Shown in pieces: positions 8,531 to 16,247 of a DNA stretch of 64,000 nucleotides. Origin of the DNA: Paraburkholderia sp. FT54 (GTDB lineage: Bacteria; Pseudomonadota; Gammaproteobacteria; Burkholderiales; Burkholderiaceae); contig NZ_CP134196.1 in assembly GCF_031585635.1 (NCBI RefSeq), forward strand, positions 1 to 64,000. Direction: 5' to 3'. The stretch's first letter is position 1, and every line of letters begins with the position of its first letter. The translations under genes were made by a program, and so were the position numbers. Below the pieces are notes generated by a model. The model was not told where the DNA came from, ran no database searches, and saw nothing but the letters and a program-made list of their open reading frames with translations.

Positions 8531-9736
8531 TCACGCCGACGCCGCGATCGAGGTGCTCGACAGAAACCGGCTAACCGCCTCCAGCCTTGATTCGCCCAGA
8601 CCCGACGAGTGATCGCATTCCAGGCACTGTAGCTCGAAGCGGTGATCCACTTGCGACAGTTCCGGCTCACCTTCCTCACATTTTGGGCACCGCAGCGGTA
8701 GGGCGACATGACCGTCCGCCGTCGTGCCGATCGCCCTTAATTCGTCGGTCGTCAGCCGGCCGGCTTCGACCAGCGAGCAGAGCAGACTCGCAATCGCCGG
8801 ATCGATACCTTGCTGGCCGCGCAGGCTGGCGATCTCTTTCGTGAGCGCGTCCACTTCGTCGGATTGCTCGCGCAGCTGGGCGTCGAGCCGGTCGCCGCGT
8901 GCCTTGGCCGCGGCGATTTGCTGAATAAACTCAAATTCTTTGCGGCTTGCGTCGCGCACGCCGGACTGATAGGTGGCCGCCATGCTGCGCAAGGAGTCGA
9001 GCTCGACCAGCATCGGCTTGACGCGCCGCTCAGCTTCCGCGACAGCGTCCTTGATCTGCTGCGCATAGTGTTCAGTGCTTTGACGCAATTCGACGTGCAA
9101 GGCGTCGATCCGGTCTCGCAATGTCGCATTGTTCGCGAGTTCATTGTCGAGGCGTTGACGAAGCACTTCGTTCTCGTGATCGAGTCGGCGCACCGTGGCC
9201 TGTAAGCCTTCCTGGTGAGCATTTCCGTGTGTGGTCGCGCTCGATAGCTCGGCTTCGAGCGCACGAACACGTTCCCATGCGGCCTCCGCTCGCAGTTCGC
9301 TGCGCGTGATCGCGTCTTCCGATACTTGCTGGCGAATTTCCGCTTCTCGAGCGCGCTGCTCGGCGCTGTTGATTTGCGCACGAATTTCTTCGCGTTCGTC
9401 GTCGAGTGTCGTGCGTGCCTGTACGACGGCTTCTTCGAAAAGTGCGCCCAGCAATTCGCCGGCGCGGTCTTCGAGTGCTTTTGGGATAGCGCCGGCGCCG
9501 ACTTTCACGCGCGACACATTTCGGATGCGCTCCCAGAAGTGGTCGATGTCCTTTGGAATGTCGCTCGCACTGCCGGTCTGAGTCAGATCGCGGACGGCGG
9601 CCATGGACGGACGGATTCCCAGATCAAAAAACAGTCGCTTACATGCGTGCAGCGAAAGTTCCTGTCGCCGTGCCCCGTTGAGCCGTAGCGCCTCAAGCTC
9701 GTTTCGAATGGCTTGCCGTTCCTGATCCAGATTCAT
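8531..9736 (-). CDS. KfrA-like DNA-binding coiled-coil protein
   Basis: A 401-residue protein. The N-terminus (about 1-110) resembles the plasmid KfrA DNA-binding domain (GARRQELSLHACKRLFFDLGIRPSMAAVRDLTQTGSAS...). Residues about 115-320 form a long coiled coil rich in Glu, Arg, Ala and Leu. The C-terminus has a zinc-ribbon-like pair, CPKC (350-353) and CLEC (371-374). KfrA proteins autoregulate and support plasmid partition or nucleoid attachment; that this one serves chromosome 2 maintenance is inferred from its position beside the origin. ATG 9736 has GAGGT upstream; the longer frame to 9967 has no such support. Confidence 0.75.
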   Translation of the reverse strand: MNLDQERQAIRNELEALRLNGARRQELSLHACKRLFFDLGIRPSMAAVRDLTQTGSASDIPKDIDHFWERIRNVSRVKVGAGAIPKALEDRAGELLGALFEEAVVQARTTLDDEREEIRAQINSAEQRAREAEIRQQVSEDAITRSELRAEAAWERVRALEAELSSATTHGNAHQEGLQATVRRLDHENEVLRQRLDNELANNATLRDRIDALHVELRQSTEHYAQQIKDAVAEAERRVKPMLVELDSLRSMAATYQSGVRDASRKEFEFIQQIAAAKARGDRLDAQLREQSDEVDALTKEIASLRGQQGIDPAIASLLCSLVEAGRLTTDELRAIGTTADGHVALPLRCPKCEEGEPELSQVDHRFELQCLECDHSSGLGESRLEAVSRFLSSTSIAASA

Positions 9737-9766
9737 GTATACCTCGATGTCGCTCGAATTGGATTG

Positions 9767-9800
9767 ATCATAACAATTTACGTATTGTTTGCTACGTATT
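9767..9800 (-). promoter_or_regulatory. Candidate kfrA operator/promoter with TACGTATT direct repeats
   Basis: TACGTATT occurs at 9779-9786 and 9793-9800, each containing the palindrome TACGTA, 14 bp apart. On the minus strand TATGAT at 9772-9767 is a plausible -10 for the KfrA-like gene, so the repeats lie where its promoter should be. Autoregulation through such repeats is usual for KfrA proteins and is inferred here. Confidence 0.4.
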
Positions 9801-9881
9801 CGTTGGTGCGATGGACGGATGCGAGAAAAGGCGTGTTTTGCTGTCCGGAGGGGGGCAGTGGATTCGCGCCAGCTAGTTTTC

Positions 9882-9970
9882 TTCGTGAAACAAAACGAAG
9901 AATAGCCAATAAGGTCTTGTAAAGAAAGAGTTTTTAAAGATTTTACATCGATCGCGCACTGTTTCACGAA
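9882..9970. other. AT-rich segment bounded by 11-bp inverted repeats, candidate unwinding element
   Basis: TTCGTGAAACA (9882-9892) and TGTTTCACGAA (9960-9970) are exact inverted repeats that enclose an unusually AT-rich stretch (about 9893-9950) with runs such as GAGTTTTTAAAGATTTTAC. This is the most AT-rich segment near the iterons and could be the duplex unwinding element of the origin. The arms contain GTTTCACG, half of the chromosome 1 parS palindrome known in this group. Confidence 0.5.
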
Positions 9971-10120
9971 TGCTTCACGACGGCTACTTCGGTTCGAAGG
10001 CTTTGTCCGAAGGACACGCGGGGAAAATTCTAGAGAGTAATAAAAGTAAACACCTTTGAACCCATGTTAAAAACGTTAACGCCACGGCAAAGCCTTATCC
10101 AGCAAGGGTTCCAGCCCGAT

Positions 10121-11117
10121 AAGGTGAAGCTTTGCGGGAGAGGTGGTGAGATCTTGCGGGATTGTCGAGTGATGAGGTTCGGGGGCCTCGGTGAGCGGCT
10201 CCGGGACAGAACGTGAGCGGGTTCAGGAGGCATCCCAAAAGTGCGGTGCGGCCAAAGGTGAGATTTTGCAGGACCTGAACGCTATGGATCACCCGACTGG
10301 GCTCGAAAGTCTGTTCCAGGCCCGGGCAGGGAGAAGGTGAGCGCTTTCGGGACGTGCTCGTCCGGCCAATTTCGGCCTTGTTTTGAGCTCGCTCACCCCA
10401 TTGGTGAGTCAAGTCGGGAGAAAACGCGAACCGAAGGTGAGATTTTACGGGGCAGAGGTGGCATTTTTGCCTTATTTCTGTGCATTCCGGTGCCTAAGGT
10501 GAGGATTTTCGGGAGTGAGGTCGGGTTTCGGACCGAATGCTCGCGTCTACGCTGGATGAATGAACCGATCCCTACTGGCAAAGGTGAGGAAATCCGGGAG
10601 GTAGACTTTCGCGCGATCCGCCGCTCGAGAAATGCGCGTGATTTTGGTCAAAGGTGAGACTTTTCAGGAATCGTTTGGCTGCTTGATGGGCATTAAGGTG
10701 AGGAAATACAGGATCAAAACGGCTTCCATCGCCGGGAAAAGCCCTACTGACGCTGCTGAAGTCGCTTGCGTTCTGTCGTCGCGGAAATCGCACGGTGAGA
10801 ATTTTCAGGACCGTGGTGGCTACGATCGGAAACGCCCAATTTCGCCGAAATGCGCTTTGAGGTGAGGTTTTACGGGAGCCATGATGGCTGCGCTCGGCAA
10901 CGTGTCGTCTGTAAGTTGATGAAATCATTGAATATTTGTGTTGTATTTTGCAAAGGTGAGGTTTTTCGGGGGCTCCTTCTAGAGACGAGCGGCGAGGATC
11001 AGATGGCACTACGGTGAGGTTTTGCGGGACCGTTTTTCGGTGCTTTTGGAGCACAACACGCCTGAAGGCCGCGTCGTTCCAAGCGCTTCGCTGGCGTTAA
11101 GGTGAGCTTTTTCGGGG
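10121..11117 (+). repeat. Iteron array of the RepA-dependent origin
   Basis: At least 14 full 19-bp units close to RAGGTGAGRWTTTNCGGGA are seen, starting at 10121, 10255, 10334, 10434, 10496, 10581, 10651, 10695, 10792, 10859, 10953, 11011 and 11099, with a slightly shorter one at 10145. More degenerate copies lie at about 10172, 10190, 10213 and 10401. All are on the plus strand, and unit spacing varies from about 44 to 100 bp. Such repeats upstream of a Rep_3 initiator are binding sites for the initiator and define the origin. Confidence 0.9.
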
Positions 11118-11553
11118 GCTTTCAGAGGGTTGAGCCGGGCTCGTCGGGACAAGAGGCGTTGCTCGTGCACGGTCGATTACCTTTGCGCAAGTAGTAGTTG
11201 CATCGATGCGCGAAACTCAGGCCGGGCGCGCGGTTGGAACGCTTGCGACACCTGGAGGCATCGCCCTCGGCTGCATCGCGTGAACGCCGGGGCTGCACGC
11301 GGGGCGGTCTCAATAACACGGGTGGCCGGTTTGCCGCTGCGCAGTACTCTCTTCGCACGGCGCAATGCATGCGTGGAGTTGCGCATTAAGACGGTGCCGA
11401 TTCATCAGTTCGCATGCCGGCGTCCACCCTTTTGCGCCGCCCCCAACCCTCCCCTGTCGGCCAACCACTACTTGAAACTTGTTCACTGCCTTGATCGGCC
11501 GCAACTGCACCCAGTCCGCAGAGGTGCACCGGTCAGAATCCCGAAATTTTTTT

Positions 11554-11685
11554 GAGGTGAGAAGATTCGGGATCGAGTGGCTTCCGTTCACGTACACAGT
11601 GAAAACGGCTCGGATTTGCCAAGCCCGCGACCTGCAAGGACGGCCCGAACTTGGCGCGAAACGGCTGAGGTGAGGGTTTTCGGGA
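11554..11685 (+). repeat. Two repA-proximal iterons
   Basis: GAGGTGAGAAGATTCGGGA (11554-11572) and GAGGTGAGGGTTTTCGGGA (11667-11685) match the main array but lie close to repA (start 11772). Further partial GGTGAG motifs occur at about 11695 and 11731. Iterons next to the initiator gene usually mediate RepA autorepression, which is inferred here. Confidence 0.75.
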
Positions 11686-11771
11686 GTTGTTCGAGGTGAG
11701 GTGCGCCCCGTAAACTCGCTTCACCCGCAACGGTGAGATGCACGCTATAGACGCGTATCACCGCAGCCGGT

Positions 11772-13154
11772 ATGCTCTCGCCAAATCCCCCCTCGACCAG
11801 ACGCATGGCCACGAAGCGCGCGAAGAAGACCGATGTAGTCAGCCCGAGCTCGGCCGAATTGCGTAAAGCCGTCGAGGCGATCGCCATTCAGCCCAAAAGC
11901 GGCAAAATCACCCTCCTTACCCGCAAGCTGTTCAACGTGCTCCTCGCCGTGGCTCAGCAGGCGGACGAATCCGGCGATACCTATCGGGCCTTGCTCTCCG
12001 ACATCGTCGCGAACTCCGCATTTGATTCCAACGACACGGCGCTCGTCAAGGAGCACTTGCGGCGTATGGTGTCGGTCCAGGTCGAATGGAGCACCGGCAC
12101 GTCGAGCCAGAAGCCGGGCCGGAAATGGGGTATTTCCACGCTGATTGCCGACGCCGAAATTCTCGAAGACCCCACAACCCGCCGCGTCTGGGTGGAATTC
12201 TCGTTTGCGCCGAAGATCAAGAAGAAGCTGCTCGACCCGGTTCAGTACGCCCGGCTGAGTCTCCAGTTCCAGAGCCAGTTACGCAGCAGCGCGGGTCTTG
12301 CGCTGTACGAGATTTGCGTGCGCTACCTGACCAACCCGAGCCATCTGACGATGCGCGAGACTTGGGAATGGTGGCGCCCTATCCTCTCCGGCACACCGGA
12401 CACGGAAGCGGGCGATGAAGCGAAGCGCGAGTACAAGTACTTCAAACGTGATTACCTGCGCCCGGCTATCGCCGAAGTCAACGCCGTCACCAATATCTTC
12501 GTCGAACTGATCGAGCATCGGGAAGGACGGCGGGTCGCCGAGATCCAGTTCCGCGTGACCGAGCGCAAGCAGCCGATGCTCGCGCTCGACGAACATCCGA
12601 ACGTGTTCGACAGCACGCTGGTCGACCGAATGGTGAAGATCGGCATCCCGTTGAAAGAAGCGCAAACGCTATATGCCGACAGCGAAGAAAATCGTATTCG
12701 CGCCGCGCTTCAGATGACCGAGCAACGCATGCGCAGCACGTCCTTGCCGCCGGTGCGCAGCGCGCCCGCGCTGTTCAAGGACGCGCTGAAGAAAGGCTAC
12801 GCGCCGCCCGTCGAAGCGCTGCCGTCGGGTAGCGGCGGCAAGGCAGCGGTTGCCGCGCCGGCCGACGACCTCAAGGCGCGCCTGCTTGGCGAGTACTCGG
12901 CGTATCGGCGCAAGGAAGCGCGCGAGTTGTACGACGAACAAGGTGAGTCTGAGCGGGAGATCGCGCGGCAGTCGTTTGAAGAAGATGAACTGCCGGGACT
13001 CGGCACTCACCTGCGCGACGACTGGCGCCGTCGCGGGCTGGATTCGAAGATTGTCGAAACGGCATTCTTCGATTGGCTGGCTCGCAAGACATGGGGCGAG
13101 CCTACCGATGGCGATCTGCTTGCCTTCACGCTGAGCCAATCGCGCGCAGCGTAA
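11772..13154 (+). CDS. repA: Replication initiator protein RepA (Rep_3 family)
   Basis: A 460-residue iteron-binding initiator. The family's twin winged-helix core spans about residues 45-280. It is recognisable from KITLLTRKLFNVLLAVAQQ, the strand-rich VWVEFSFAPKIKKKLLDPVQYARLSLQFQSQLRSSAGLALYEICVRYL region, and EYKYFKRDYLRPAIAEVNAVTNIFVELIEHREGRRVAEIQFRV. The C-terminal 160 residues are a longer extension than in plasmid Rep_3 proteins. It acts on the adjacent iterons to start replication of chromosome 2. An alternative start is ATG 11805, and neither start has a strong RBS. The partition genes follow on the opposite strand. Confidence 0.92.
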   Translation: MLSPNPPSTRRMATKRAKKTDVVSPSSAELRKAVEAIAIQPKSGKITLLTRKLFNVLLAVAQQADESGDTYRALLSDIVANSAFDSNDTALVKEHLRRMVSVQVEWSTGTSSQKPGRKWGISTLIADAEILEDPTTRRVWVEFSFAPKIKKKLLDPVQYARLSLQFQSQLRSSAGLALYEICVRYLTNPSHLTMRETWEWWRPILSGTPDTEAGDEAKREYKYFKRDYLRPAIAEVNAVTNIFVELIEHREGRRVAEIQFRVTERKQPMLALDEHPNVFDSTLVDRMVKIGIPLKEAQTLYADSEENRIRAALQMTEQRMRSTSLPPVRSAPALFKDALKKGYAPPVEALPSGSGGKAAVAAPADDLKARLLGEYSAYRRKEARELYDEQGESEREIARQSFEEDELPGLGTHLRDDWRRRGLDSKIVETAFFDWLARKTWGEPTDGDLLAFTLSQSRAA

Positions 13155-13211
13155 TTCGAGCGGGGCGCGGCTTTCGGCTGACACCCTGCCCCACCTCGGT
13201 GCCAGCGGTGC

Positions 13212-14270
13212 TTACTTCAACATCTTTTCAATCTGGCGAAGGATATCGTCGCGTTTTTCACGCGTGAGCCCCTTTAGACGAAGTTCGATTCGATCATCCC
13301 CATATGATTTGAGATCGCCGACTGACACACCGTCGAGTTTGATTTCCAGACGTTGCGCGTAGCGCTGCCGGCCCGCAGGTTTGCTGCTTTCCTGGGCACT
13401 CGCCCTTCCCTTGACGATATCCGCGACTTGCCGCGTACTCAGATCGTCCGAGAGGATCTTGTTGATCAGGCGCAGGGTTGCATCGGCGCCGCGGGCAGTG
13501 TGATAACGACCCACCTGATACGCCATGTTCGAGCCGAAGCGGTCCGGTCGCGCGACCATCTCATGCATGACGGCTTCAGGCAACTTGGCGATCGACAAGG
13601 CGACAGCAACAGTGGACTCGTCTAGCCCGAGGTGTTCGGCGAGTTCCTTCTGACTCTGGAAATGCCGGTCGTCGAGAAAGCGTTTCCATACGACCGCGTT
13701 GTCGAACACCGTCTGCGAGTCGCGTTGGACGTTGAGGTCGTAGCCGAGCTTGTAGCTCTGGATACCGATCGGCAGATCGATGACGATCGCCTTCACCGTT
13801 TCCTTGTTGGCTTCTTTCAGTGCCCGCACTCGTCGTCCGCCATCGCTGACGTAGTAGGTGCCGGGATTGTCGTAATCCGGGATGACGTGGATCGCCTGCT
13901 GCTGCCCCTGCTTTGCGAGATTGACGGCGAGCTCGGCAATCGATGACTTCAGATAGAAGTACCGCGGATTGAAGGGACTCGGCTTGATCGTCTTGAGCGC
14001 CAACTCGATGACCTGACCTGGCCGGTAGCCGTGCTCGATCCGCCATATGCGGTAGGCCGCCGACTCATTGGCTGCGTCAACGGCGTCGATATCGGCGACG
14101 TTATGCGACGGCACGACGGGCGCGAGGGTGCGCCCCGCGACGTCGCCAGTCGCGGCGCCGTTCTTGACCAAGCCGTCGATGGCGTTCAGACGATCGAGCG
14201 CGGTCCGCTTTTCACTGCTGGTCGAATCAGGACGTGCTTGAAAGCCTTTGGCGAATTGGGAGGGTTTCAT
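13212..14270 (-). CDS. parB: Chromosome 2 partition protein ParB
   Basis: A 352-residue ParB. The N-terminal CTP-binding/Box I-II region is seen around VIELALKTIKPSPFNPRYFY and TYYVSDGGRRVRALKEANKE. The helix-turn-helix is QSQKELAEHLGLDESTVAVALSIAKLPEAVMHEM, and the C-terminal dimerisation domain ends LTREKRDDILRQIEKMLK. ParB loads at parS and segregates the origin region with ParA. The gene follows parA by 25 bp, and one parS lies exactly in that gap. It is convergent with repA, 57 bp away. Confidence 0.93.
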   Translation of the reverse strand: MKPSQFAKGFQARPDSTSSEKRTALDRLNAIDGLVKNGAATGDVAGRTLAPVVPSHNVADIDAVDAANESAAYRIWRIEHGYRPGQVIELALKTIKPSPFNPRYFYLKSSIAELAVNLAKQGQQQAIHVIPDYDNPGTYYVSDGGRRVRALKEANKETVKAIVIDLPIGIQSYKLGYDLNVQRDSQTVFDNAVVWKRFLDDRHFQSQKELAEHLGLDESTVAVALSIAKLPEAVMHEMVARPDRFGSNMAYQVGRYHTARGADATLRLINKILSDDLSTRQVADIVKGRASAQESSKPAGRQRYAQRLEIKLDGVSVGDLKSYGDDRIELRLKGLTREKRDDILRQIEKMLK

Positions 14271-14279
14271 TCAGGGTCC

Positions 14280-14293
14280 TTTATGCGCATAAA
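14280..14293. promoter_or_regulatory. parS centromere site between parA and parB
   Basis: The perfect palindrome TTTATGCGCATAAA fills most of the 25-bp parA-parB gap. It matches the parS type reported for chromosome 2 of Burkholderia cenocepacia. Its position could also let ParB influence parB expression. Confidence 0.9.
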
Positions 14294-14295
14294 TT

Positions 14296-14958
14296 TCACG
14301 GGAGCAAGGCGGCGATCTCATTCGCGCACGCCCGTACTTCGATGGCGGCGAGCTTGGCGCCGCGATCATTCATCTGAAGCACTGTTTGCCCTAACGCCAT
14401 GGCCTGCTTGTAGGCCTCGCGAGTCGGGATTTGTGTCTTGAGCAGCGGGAACCCGAGCTCTTCCAACGCGCGCTTCAGTTCGCGCGTCAGCATCCGTTTT
14501 TCTTCGGTCTTATTGAGCAGGAAGACGGCACGCAGGTCTTCGTTCATGACCTGCGCCTGCTGGACAAGCTTTACCAATCCGATACTCGACCAGTAGTCGG
14601 CGGGCGATGACGATGTCGGGATCACCGCCACGCTCGCGGCGAGAAGGACAACGCCGGAGACTTTCTCGGTGATGGAAGGCGGGCAGTCGACGACGATGAT
14701 GTCGTAGTCAGCCACGAACTTCTTGATCTCGCGATGGATCTGGCTGCCTGCTTCGGAGAGGTTGACGACTGGAAAGGGGATGCCGGTGTCGCCGTCGGAT
14801 GATGCACTGGCCCAATGGATCAGGGTGTTTTGACCGTCTGCGTCTACGACGAGGACGCGTTTGCCTTTCTCATGAAACGCAGCGCCGAGGTGCATCGCGA
14901 TTGTGCTCTTCCCGACCCCGCCCTTCTGCTGAGTTACCGCGATGATTTCTGCTGCCAA
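14296..14958 (-). CDS. parA: Chromosome 2 partition ATPase ParA
   Basis: A 220-residue ParA/MinD-type ATPase with a deviant Walker A motif KGGVGKST (residues 12-19), the switch region VVDADGQNTL, Walker B-like IIVVDCPPS and LNKTEEKRMLTRELKRAL. It lacks the N-terminal helix-turn-helix of large plasmid ParA proteins, so it resembles the small chromosomal and type Ib forms. It drives segregation of parS-ParB complexes on the nucleoid. The start codon is TTG (14956-14958), chosen because AGGAGG lies just upstream and the Met-Ala-Ala-Glu start aligns with the family N-terminus. It is the first gene of parA-parB. Confidence 0.93.
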   Translation of the reverse strand: MAAEIIAVTQQKGGVGKSTIAMHLGAAFHEKGKRVLVVDADGQNTLIHWASASSDGDTGIPFPVVNLSEAGSQIHREIKKFVADYDIIVVDCPPSITEKVSGVVLLAASVAVIPTSSSPADYWSSIGLVKLVQQAQVMNEDLRAVFLLNKTEEKRMLTRELKRALEELGFPLLKTQIPTREAYKQAMALGQTVLQMNDRGAKLAAIEVRACANEIAALLP

Positions 14959-15059
14959 TCTTCACCTCCTCTTTTTAGACGCAAATGGATTTTACCTGGA
15001 AGAATTTGTATTTCAATCGTTTTAGTGGAAATGCGAGAAGGATTAGCCATTCGGCTTAG

Positions 15060-15075
15060 GTTTATGCGCATAAAG
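15060..15075. promoter_or_regulatory. parS site 2
   Basis: TTTATGCGCATAAA at 15061-15074 with flanking G on both sides, 102 bp upstream of the parA start. Same palindrome as the site in the parA-parB gap. Confidence 0.9.
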
Positions 15076-15362
15076 GCGCGGCAGCGCGATGTGGAAACCA
15101 TGTGGGATGAGGGCGCACGCCGGGTGGATACGCCAGAGAAGGGTTTGCTCCACGTCGCAACCGTAGATGCTCCGAGCGGTGACGGAAATGTGATCGCGCC
15201 GATGCCTTGCGTCGCCGAGTGGTCTGGCTAGGGCGGCTGCCAATCCGAATGCATTTGGGCGCGACGGCGACGTGGCTCTGCATAACACCACGAGGGTCAC
15301 CCAGCGACGCGATGCGCGCGGTGACGGCGAGGGTGCGGTCGACGACCGGCGCGGCCCGAAAA

Positions 15363-15376
15363 TTTATGCGCATAAA
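15363..15376. promoter_or_regulatory. parS site 3
   Basis: TTTATGCGCATAAA, followed by C as in the extended consensus GTTTATGCGCATAAAC. Lies in the gene-free stretch upstream of parA. Confidence 0.9.
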
Positions 15377-15583
15377 CTCGTCGCCGCGGGATCTGCTTTG
15401 AAGCTCTTTCGCCAGTAGCGAGTCGGCTCCACAGTTCAATGCTTCATCTCGGTGATCACAGCATCGGGCGGTGTGACCTGACGTGCCAGGGTCCCTCGAG
15501 GACGGTCGCACGCAGCGCGCACAGGCTGCAACAGCTACAGCCAGATAGCGTGGCCAGTGCGGAAAAAAGCAGATGCCCGGCGC

Positions 15584-15597
15584 TTTATGCGCATAAA
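15584..15597. promoter_or_regulatory. parS site 4
   Basis: TTTATGCGCATAAA followed by C. It is the most distal perfect copy seen, about 630 bp upstream of parA. Confidence 0.9.
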
Positions 15598-15839
15598 CCA
15601 GCAGCCCGACCCGGCGCAGACAGGAACGTTGCCGCGCTTCGAAGCGCACGCCACGCGGTCACGAAGGAATCGGGAGTGGTGGAATGCATCCTCCGCAAAT
15701 CGTCACCCACCACAAATACAACAGGCTCTGCGTGCATCGCCCAACCGCTTCCCCACCCGCTAAAATCGCCGCGCGACAACGCACAATCCATTGACCCTCG
15801 CACGCGGCGGCGAGCCACCATCACGACCCCAGGGAGCCC

Positions 15840-16199
15840 ATGATCACGATCTACCACAACCCCCGCTGCTCAAAATCGCGCGCAGCATGCGAGTTAATCA
15901 CCGGCACGTACGGCAGCGAAAACGAGGCAACAGAAATCGTCGAATACCTGAAGTGTCCGCTCACGGTCGAACAACTCAAGCAACTCAACGCCCAACTAGG
16001 CTGCCCAGTCCGCGAGATGATTCGCGACACCGAAGCCGAATACAAAGAACTCCAACTCTCCGACGCCACCCTGAATGACACTCAGCTATACGAAGCATTG
16101 GCGAACCATCCCATCCTTCTGCAACGGCCGATCGTCGTGCGAAACGGCCGAGCCGTCATCGGCCGGCCGCCGGAAAACGTCGCCGCGCTATTCGCCTGA
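15840..16199 (+). CDS. arsC: Arsenate reductase (glutaredoxin-dependent type)
   Basis: A 119-residue thioredoxin-fold protein of the ArsC family, close to the usual length (115-140). The single catalytic cysteine lies in YHNPRCSKSRAA (Cys-10). RPIVVRNGRAVIGRPPENV, near the C-terminus, carries the conserved RPI and GRPP elements of the family. It would reduce arsenate with glutathione and glutaredoxin. There is no ars operon around it. Solo copies of this family sometimes have other roles, so arsenate is the likely but unproven substrate. ATG is preceded by GGGAG. Confidence 0.85.
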   Translation: MITIYHNPRCSKSRAACELITGTYGSENEATEIVEYLKCPLTVEQLKQLNAQLGCPVREMIRDTEAEYKELQLSDATLNDTQLYEALANHPILLQRPIVVRNGRAVIGRPPENVAALFA

Positions 16200-16247
16200 A
16201 TGGCGTAGCGAAGCGCCCGAATCGAAGCCGGTTATCCAGCCTGCAAG

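Larger units (their letters stand above)
9971..11771. other. Replication origin region of chromosome 2 (no protein genes)
   Basis: About 1.8 kb without a credible gene lies between kfrA and repA. It contains the iteron field, a weak DnaA-like TTATCCAGC at 10095-10103, an inverted partial iteron (CACCTTTGA at 10051-10059), and GTTAAAAACGTTAAC near 10066-10080. An iteron-free gap of about 430 bp lies at 11118-11553. Open frames crossing the region are short and have no family features. Confidence 0.8.
14959..15839. other. Gene-free centromere region with three parS sites
   Basis: About 880 bp between parA and the arsC-like gene carries three parS palindromes (15061, 15363, 15584) spaced about 300 and 220 bp apart. 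Open frames crossing it repeat the same few codons where the palindromes fall and have no other features, so they are not genes. The parA promoter should be close to 14960-15060. Confidence 0.75.

Noticed and set aside
11130..11555. 141-codon open frame inside the origin
   Set aside because: The composition is Arg/Cys/Ala-rich like a shadow frame, there is no RBS, and it ends in an iteron.
10121..11685. Regular-looking repeats resembling a CRISPR array
   Set aside because: Units are about 19 bp, vary in sequence and have irregular spacing of about 44-100 bp, with no cas genes. They fit initiator iterons.
15062..15649. 195-codon open frame on the minus strand in the parS region
   Set aside because: It has no family features, and its recurring short peptides are just translations of the parS palindrome.
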